NCBI RefSeq assembly: GCF_030704535.1
Contig: NC_081822.1
Coordinates: 33,091,501 to 33,155,500 of the forward strand
Reading direction: 5' to 3'
Length of the DNA: 64,000 nt
Origin: Vitis vinifera
Lineage: Eukaryota; Streptophyta; Magnoliopsida; Vitales; Vitaceae
Below, piece after piece: positions 57,801 to 64,000 of the stretch (positions within the stretch are counted from its first letter, which is position 1; the number at the start of each line of letters is the position of its first letter). The notes below the pieces were generated by a model that ran no database searches, was not told the origin of the DNA, and saw only the letters and a list, made by a program, of their open reading frames with translations. The translations under genes and the position numbers were made by a program.

Positions 57801-60402
57801 AATCTTCAAACCTCTGATAGGCCACACGATTGAGGTATATATTGATGATATCGTGGTTAAAAGCAAAACCCGAGAGCAGCATGTCCTCCACTTACAAGAA
57901 GTTTTTCACCTCTTACGAAAGTATGGCATGAAGCTAAACCCTTCTAAATGCGCCTTTGGTGTAAGTGCTGGCAAATTTCTGGGATTTATGGTCAGCCAAA
58001 GGGGCATAGAAGTCAGCCCGGATCAAGTCAAGGCAGTCATGGAAACACCCCCTCCCAGGAACAAGAAGGAGTTGCAACGCCTCACAGGCAAGCTCGTTGC
58101 ATTAGGGCGTTTCATAGCCCGCTTCACTGATGAATTGCGACCCTTCTTCTTGGCAATACGAAAAGCTGGAGCGCACGGATGGACGGACAGTTGCCAAAAC
58201 GCTTTCGAAAAGATTAAGCATTGTCTTACGCAACCACCCATCTTGAGCAGCCCCATTCCAAAAGAGAAATTGTATATGTATCTGGCGGTATCAGAATGGT
58301 CAATCAGCGCCGTTCTATTCTGTTGCCCCTCACCCAAGGAGCAGAAACCTATCTATTACGTCAGCAGGGCATTGGCGGACGTAGAAACCAGATACTCAAA
58401 GATGGAGCTAACAGCCTTAGCCCTTCGAAGCGCTGCCCAGAAGCTCCGCCCTTATTTCCAAGCTCATCCAGTGATTGTACTAACTAACCAGCCCCTTCGC
58501 AGCATTCTGCACAAGCCAGATTTAACCGGGAGAATGCTACAATGGGCCATCGAGCTAAGCGAGTTTGGAATCGAATTCCAACCCAGATTGTCCATGAAAG
58601 GCCAAGTAATGGCTGACTTCGTGCTAGAATATTCCCGAAGACCCAGCCAACACCACGAATCAAGTAAACAAGTATGGTGGACTCTACGAGTTGACGGAGC
58701 CTCACGCTCATCAGGCTCTGGAGTTGGGCTCCTACTACAGTCCCCAACTGGGGAACATTTGGAGCAAGCCATCCGGCTGGGATTCTCTGCCTCTAACAAT
58801 GAAGCAGAATATGAGGCTATCTTGTCTGGATTAGATCTCGCCCTCGCTCTATCCGTCTCTAGACTCCGGATCTACAGCGACTCACAACTCGTGGTAAAGC
58901 ACGTCCAGGAGGAATATGAGGCTAAGGACGCACGCATGGCACGATACTTAGCTAAAGTAAGAAGCACCTTGCAGCAATTCACCGAATGGACAATCGAAAA
59001 AATCAAGCGAGCTGACAACAGGCGCGCGGACGCCTTGGCCGGCATAGCTGCCTCCCTCCCTATCAAAGAAGTCATTCTATTGCCTATACATGTGCAACCC
59101 AACCCCTCTGTCGCAGAAATTTCCACCTGTAATACCATTGAGGCACCTCAAGCGAACGACCAAGAATGGACGGACAATATTACAGAATATATCCGGACAG
59201 GAACTCTACCCGGAGATCCCAAACAGGCACACAAAATCCGGGTGCAAGCTGCCCGTTTCACCCTGATTGGGGGGCACCTGTACAAGCGATCCTTCACAGG
59301 ACCTTACCTTCGATGCCTAGGGCATTCAGAGGCCCAGTATGTGTTAGCTGAGTTGCATGAGGGAATATGCGGGAATCATTCGGGAGGACAATCTCTGGCA
59401 CATAGAGCTCATTCGCAAGGATACTATTGGCCAACAATGAAGCAGAACGCGGCAGCTTATGTCAAAAAATGCGATAAATGTCAAAGGCATGCTCCCATTC
59501 CGCATATGCCATCAGCAACGTTGAAATCAATTTCAGGCCCATGGCCTTTTGCGCAGTGGGGCATGGATATAGTGGGACCCCTCCCAGCGGCGCCTGCTCA
59601 AAAAAAGTTCCTCCTTGTTGCCACTGATTACTTTAGTAAATGGGTGGAGGCTGAAGCATATGCTAGTATCAAAGACAAAGATGTCACCAAGTTCGTATGG
59701 AAAAACATTGTTTGCCGTTTTGGAATCCCCCAAACCATCATAGCTGACAATGGTCCACAATTTGACAGCATCGCATTCAGGAATTTCTGTTCGGAGCTGA
59801 ACATCTGGAATTCATACTCCACACCGCGATATCCTCAAAGCAATGGGCAAGCAGAAGCTACAAACAAGACCCTAATCACTGCCTTAAAGAAAAGGCTTGA
59901 ACAAGCCAAAGGGAAGTGGGTGGAGGAGCTGCCCGGCGTCCTATGGGCCTACCGAACCACACCCGGGCGACCAACAGGAAATACTCCTTTCGCCCTCGCA
60001 TACGGAATGGATGCAGTCATTCCTACTGAAATAGGTCTCCCTACTATCCGGACTGACGCAGCAAAGCAGAATGATGCAAACATGGAATTAGGAAGAAATT
60101 TGGATTGGACGGATGAAGTAAGAGAAAGTGCAGCCATCCGGATGGCAGACTATCAACAGAGAGCATCCGCTCACTACAATCGCAAAGTAAAGCCCAGAAG
60201 CTTCAAAAATGGTACGCTAGTCCTTAGAAAAGTTTTTGAAAACACTGCTGAAATGGGCACAGGCAAGTTCCAAGCTAACTGGGAAGGACCCTATATAGTG
60301 TCTAAAGCAAGTGAAAGTGGAGCCTATCATTTACAAAAGTTAGACGGAACTCCATTACTTAGACCATGGAACGTTTCCAATTTAAAACAGTACTATCAAT
60401 GA
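54847..60402 (+). pseudogene. Gypsy gag-pol, one frame with two internal stops
   Basis: From ATG 54847 a single frame runs to 60402, broken by TGA at 56233-56235 and TAG at 57136-57138. Gag has a coiled N-terminus, the retrotransposon gag core (FFTYDGTNDPFDHIMHY; FKDLSEAFVGQYL) and, after the first stop, a knuckle-like CAFHKDHGHTTETC. The protease reads LVDPASSADL, with Ala where DTGS-type sites have Gly. RT has FPLPRIDQIVDST, FSGYHQIPM, MPFGLKNAGATYQRL and YIDDIVVKS. Then RNase H, a second RNase H (VDGASRSSGSGVGLLL; SNNEAEYEAI; YSDSQLVV) and integrase with the HHCC finger (CDKCQRHAP) and DDE residues (GMDIVGPL, IADNGPQF, SNGQAEATN). RT to integrase (57145-60402) is uninterrupted, 1085 aa. 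It lies inside the young element, so the stops are recent. Confidence 0.9.
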
Positions 60403-60532
60403 AAAAGCAAGACAAGTACAAATGGGAAAAGAATTGTTTTATTGATATATGTTAGTATATGTACAAAGAGGTCTCCGGACCACAAAAAATACAGAAAGAA
60501 GATTACAGAAGGAATTGCAAAAAGAAAAGCTA

Positions 60533-62953
60533 TCAGGGAGCGGGCTTGTCATGAAGTTTCTTCTCTTCACCCGGAGGAATTGAAGGGACGTCTCGCTTTA
60601 TGTCATTCTTCTTCATACAGCAGCGATAGCCAAAGATGAAGGTATCATCCACTTGCTTTTGATAGTCCGCTTCAAGCTCCTCCCTCTCTGCAGCAAACTC
60701 CCGCTCTAGCTCCTCTTTTTGCGCTGTTAAGCGCAACTGCAAATCTTCTTTCTGCTTCTTTTCAATAGAAGCCTCTGTCCGGAGTTGCCTCACCTCCGCC
60801 TTCAACCGGGCCACCTCATCCTCTGACTCACACAGACGGGTGAATGATGATTCCTCCCAGCTCTTAACCTCAGCCAAATCCGCCCGGAGGGCTTCGTTGT
60901 CCTCTCGAGAGATGGATAAGCTGGCTTCAACCTCCTCCAGCCTCAGGCGCAATTGGTTTTCACTTTCTTTATGCCGAGAGGCGAAGATCTTCATATAATC
61001 AGTGGTCCGCAGCAGGTCAGAAAAGAGATCGTGTTGTTGGGCCATGCCGCGGAGACCACTCACCAGCTGACACACAAACAAGTAAAGCCAAGTTATAAAT
61101 CATACCACAACAACACAAAAGAATAAAAAAAACACATAAAAACAGTTTACCGTTTCCACCATCTCGAACATCTTGGCTGAGGGCAGGATGTCAGGTGAGC
61201 CGGGTGGTATATGTTTCAGCTTATCTTCTAACTCCGCGTAGCTAAAAGAGCTAGCAGAGGAGCAAGCTGCGTCATTAACAAGTTCCCCCCCGGATGAAGC
61301 AGCAGAAGGTGACTTTTGTTCCAGGTGTGAGGCCTCAACATTTGCGGCCGGATGGGTCTTCTCGGGTGCGGCCTCATCCGGGACCATCACCGGGACGGCT
61401 GGAATCTCAGTTGCCATCTCCACTTCGCTCCCCTCCGGATGAGCGCCATGGGCGGATGAGCAACTAACTTCGATCTCTTGCTGACGATCTTGAAGCCGCC
61501 CGAGGAGTCCGGACCTTAGATTGCGTGCCGAACGCGGCCTCTTTGAAGGTGGCCCCTTCACCAGAACAAGAGCCAGACGGTCCGGATCGTCGGAGGGTTG
61601 ACTTTGGCTTTTTGCCCCTGCTTCTTCCATCAGGGTCGCACAAACGGCCTCAGCTGCATCGGCATCCGGATTAGGAGAGGCCGGATGATTGATGGACGCA
61701 GCTTCCTCAGCCAAATTAGCCAGACGGGCAACCGCTGCCAAGGAGGTACTTGAGTGGTTCAGCCCCGCGAAGTGTCCGGATCCGCTTGAGATAGAATGAG
61801 GAGCGGGGTTCATAGGCTCCTCTATTATTACCTCCGCCTCATGGGTAATTGGCGGAAGAGCAAATTCTTGGGGAGGAGTGGACTCCTTCACTCCCTTCCC
61901 ATTCTTCACCAGCTCCTTCTTTTTCGCTGGAGCTATATTTGGAGGAGAGTCTGCGCCGCGTTTCTGTTCGGGAGCCTTTCGAAGGGTCCCTTTGTTTTTC
62001 TTCTTCTCCCGATTGTCCAGGAGCGCTCGGCGTTTTTCAGCGTCAGCCTCTTTAAACGCCTGGTAAATCGGGAGATCCTTCACAGTATAATGCTCCCCAG
62101 GCACCACCTCCTTTGGCATTTTCCTGGGGAAAATGTTGACAACATACTCTTGGGACTCCCGGACGACCGCCATCAGGTTCTGCGCAGTGAGCAGCGTCTT
62201 GTAGTGCCTCTCCTTGGCGTCTATCTCAAATAGATTACTGAGACAGGCAAAAGACGCCTTTTCCACCCAGTCCACAAGGTGGCCCCTTTTTTCCGGACCT
62301 ACATTGACAGCAACAAAGGATAAGAATTCCATCCGGGAAGATCAACAAAAGACAACAAAGTAAAATCCGGACAAAAGTCGCAAAGCAAACCTACCCGGAA
62401 TCTCTAAGGAATAGTTCGGGGAGAAGGGCCTCCCCGGATGCTTCGACCCCGCCCATGCACCCCGGACCATCACGTATCCCTTCGCCCCTCCCTTCGTCGA
62501 GTCTGGCAGTTCCGTCACCAATTGAAGGGAGGGCAAGTGCGCGGACATGCTGAAGATGTCAGTTTTTGCCTTCTTCAGCGAATAGACGAAGAACACCTCC
62601 AGCAGCGTGAGGTCGAGGTTGTACAGCATGTTTATGATGCTGCATCCCATCAGCACCCGGATGATATTGGGATGGATGAAGGCGGGTGGAATCTTGGTGA
62701 AATGGAGGAATTCCTTGAACAACGCCGGCAGAGGAAACCGGAGCCCAGCGTTGAAGTGTTCCTTGGAGAAGATGACGGTATCTTGTTCAGCTTTCTCAGT
62801 AGATACGACATCCTCCCCATTCAAAAATTCCACAATTACGCCATTTGGAATGCAGAATCGATCTCTAAACTCCTTTACGCTCAGTTTGTCTGTAGACTTC
62901 TCATAAGCGTCGCCAACTCGGGCAGATGAAGCAGCTTTCTTCTTTGAAGACAT
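60533..62953 (-). CDS. Antisense three-exon gene of the gypsy element (aORF)
   Basis: Complement of 62953-62395, 62298-61151 and 61066-60533; GT/AG borders and phases agree, giving 746 aa. Exon 1 starts MSSKKKAASSARVG and has a compact domain (FCIPNGVIVEFL; FNAGLRFPLPALFKEFLHF; IHPNIIRVLMG) that I recognise as the 'putative gypsy type transposon' family found in antisense ORFs of Tat elements. Exon 2 continues PEKRGHLVDWVEKASFACL, then a low-complexity Ser/Pro/Glu-rich region with basic patches. Exon 3 is a long Glu/Leu coiled coil (LRLRLEEVEASLSISREDNEAL, LEREFAAEREELEADY). No stop interrupts it, while gag-pol has two. Function is not established; a role in chromatin or element regulation would be speculation. 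The start is about +/-1 base. Confidence 0.82.
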
Positions 62954-63474
62954 TTTTAGGCCGAAGATTGAACCGAAACCTACATACAAGAAGTGCAACA
63001 GTCAAACACAGCCAACCAACCCCACAAACCCTAAACAAATAACAACACTCAGAAAACCTCGCACCACCAATGTACCCATTCCAAAATCCTTGACTCTACC
63101 CCAACAAGAAACCCCCAACCCACAAAAAATACAGGGGGGCAACGGGAACCCTTAAAAAACCCCCAGAGCCCCAACAAATGCCAACATTCAACAAACAGTC
63201 GTAAGCAACTTACCCAAACAATACCCAAACAAATCAGAAACCAAGACCAATGAACCAACAAGCGCAACAAAAGGAACGACAAAAGCAAAGATGAACGTAC
63301 CAAATAAAGCTCTGAGGAAGAAAGATTGCTGTCGCGATACAAAATCACCGGCACAAAAGAACTTTCGAAATTTTCTCTCAGAGAAACAAGGAAAGCACAG
63401 GAGGAAGAAGAAGTAACAACAAAAGACTCTCAGACGAATGCAGTAGGGAAAAGCAAAAAGAAGGCACAGTACGC

Positions 63475-63482
63475 TATTTATA
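63475..63482 (-). promoter_or_regulatory. Putative TATA box of the antisense gene
   Basis: TATAAATA on the minus strand, about 520 bp upstream of the antisense ATG. Between them a donor-like G|GTACGT near 63300 and an acceptor-like TGTAG|GTTTCGG near 62981 could bound a 5' UTR intron. Confidence 0.45.
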
Positions 63483-63702
63483 GGGAGACAGCCCCTCGGA
63501 AAGCCAAACGCCCAACAAACGCCATCATTAAAATGACATGCTGCCTGGGAATACCCAGAGTCGGCGGCTCGTCATAAATGCATTTTTTGGGCTCCCGCAC
63601 CCCCACTCACCACGTGGCCCAACCAAACAAAAGGTCGACTCCGGTTTCAAAACCAATTATTTTTTAACCCGCCCATTCTTGCTCGGGCAAAATAGGCAAG
63701 TT

Positions 63703-63713
63703 AAAAAAGGGGG
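63703..63713 (+). other. Gypsy polypurine tract
   Basis: AAAAAAGGGGG just before the 3' LTR, the plus-strand priming site. Confidence 0.8.
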
Positions 63714-63716
63714 CAT

Positions 63717-64000
63717 TGTAGGGACCCCTCCCTCCGAGACACGTGGCACGCATCTCACAGTGACACATGGCAAGCATTATCAGCCGGATCGTCATCACCC
63801 GGATTTCCCTAAAGATATACATGATGCGCTTCTCCTATCCGGACTGCCTCAAGAAAGTACAAGCGGCGTTTCAGCTTCTCTTATCCGGACCGCGTCAAGG
63901 GAGATCAAACGACACTTGTAAACATAGCATCCGGACGGATTTACAATATACATCCGGATAATCAACATATGCCATCCGGATCATTGACTAAAGTAAAGCG
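63717..64000 (+). repeat. 3' LTR of the gypsy element, truncated by window end
   Basis: The first 284 bp of the LTR, starting TGTAGGGACCCC. It aligns without gaps to 54013-54296 with about five substitutions. Confidence 0.92.

Larger units (their letters stand above)
54013..64000 (+). mobile_element. Tat-type Ty3/gypsy element with antisense gene
   Basis: 5' LTR, primer site, gag-pol, an antisense spliced gene, purine tract, then a 3' LTR cut by the window end. Pol order is protease, RT, RNase H, second (archaeal-type) RNase H, integrase; the second RNase H marks the Tat lineage (established for Ogre/Retand/Grande relatives). Over the 284 bp of LTR that can be compared I count about 5 differences (~1.8%), so it is a young insertion. 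Left flank before the LTR is ATCCT; its partner is outside the window. Confidence 0.92.

Noticed and set aside
61796..62233. Plus-strand frames opposite the antisense gypsy gene
   Set aside because: They overlap the spliced minus-strand gene, which has domain and splice support; the plus frames have none.
1..64000. CRISPR arrays, bacterial operons or rRNA/tRNA genes
   Set aside because: Repeats are MITEs, LTRs and microsatellites; no regular spacer array and no tRNA or rRNA signature was seen. The DNA is plant nuclear.

Overview
The window is plant nuclear DNA. It contains multi-exon TIR-NBS-LRR (TNL) immune-receptor genes, Ty1/copia and Ty3/gypsy elements with plant-type primer binding sites, and several MITE families. 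TNLs of this kind are a eudicot feature. The gene style and retrotransposon families look like grapevine (Vitis/Muscadinia), but that is an inference from recognition, not a database match.

Layout. 0-5.1 kb: a minus-strand TIR exon broken by a stop, a duplicated fragment of its 5' end, and an orphan plus-strand TNL 3' end (C-JID plus a C-terminal membrane segment). 5.6-10.7 kb: a copia fragment, AT-rich DNA and a 470-bp hAT-like element with a perfect 8-bp target duplication. 11.1-24.6 kb: two tandem paralogous TNLs. The first has lost its TIR exon, carries a frameshift and has lost its last exon behind a truncated copia; the second keeps all five exons but has a frameshift in the LRR exon. 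25.6-27.1 kb: a minus-strand cytochrome P450 pseudogene split by a non-coding repeat. 27.4-27.9 kb: a Mutator-type MITE. 30.5-35.2 kb: an open five-exon TNL (1284 aa) with an internal LRR duplication, unusual NB-ARC motifs and a hydrophobic C-terminus. 38.1-49.7 kb: an open four-exon TNL (1321 aa) whose 7.4-kb first intron holds a complete but decayed copia element with 65-bp LTRs. 49.7-54.0 kb: AT-rich DNA, a second copy of the repeat that splits the P450, and an unidentified coding-like minus-strand fragment. 54.0 kb to the window end: a young Tat-type Ty3/gypsy element (dual RNase H) with a gag-pol frame broken by two stops and, between pol and the 3' LTR, a three-exon antisense gene.

The biology is an NLR cluster evolving by tandem duplication, exon loss, internal LRR duplication and transposon insertion. 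Only the TNLs at 30.5 and 38.1 kb have fully open reading frames across compatible splice junctions. Both start with a (TCT)n-encoded serine tract and have TIR, NB-ARC, LRR and C-JID modules in order. Exon boundaries are my reading of GT/AG sites, phase and agreement between the paralogues; no transcript data were available.
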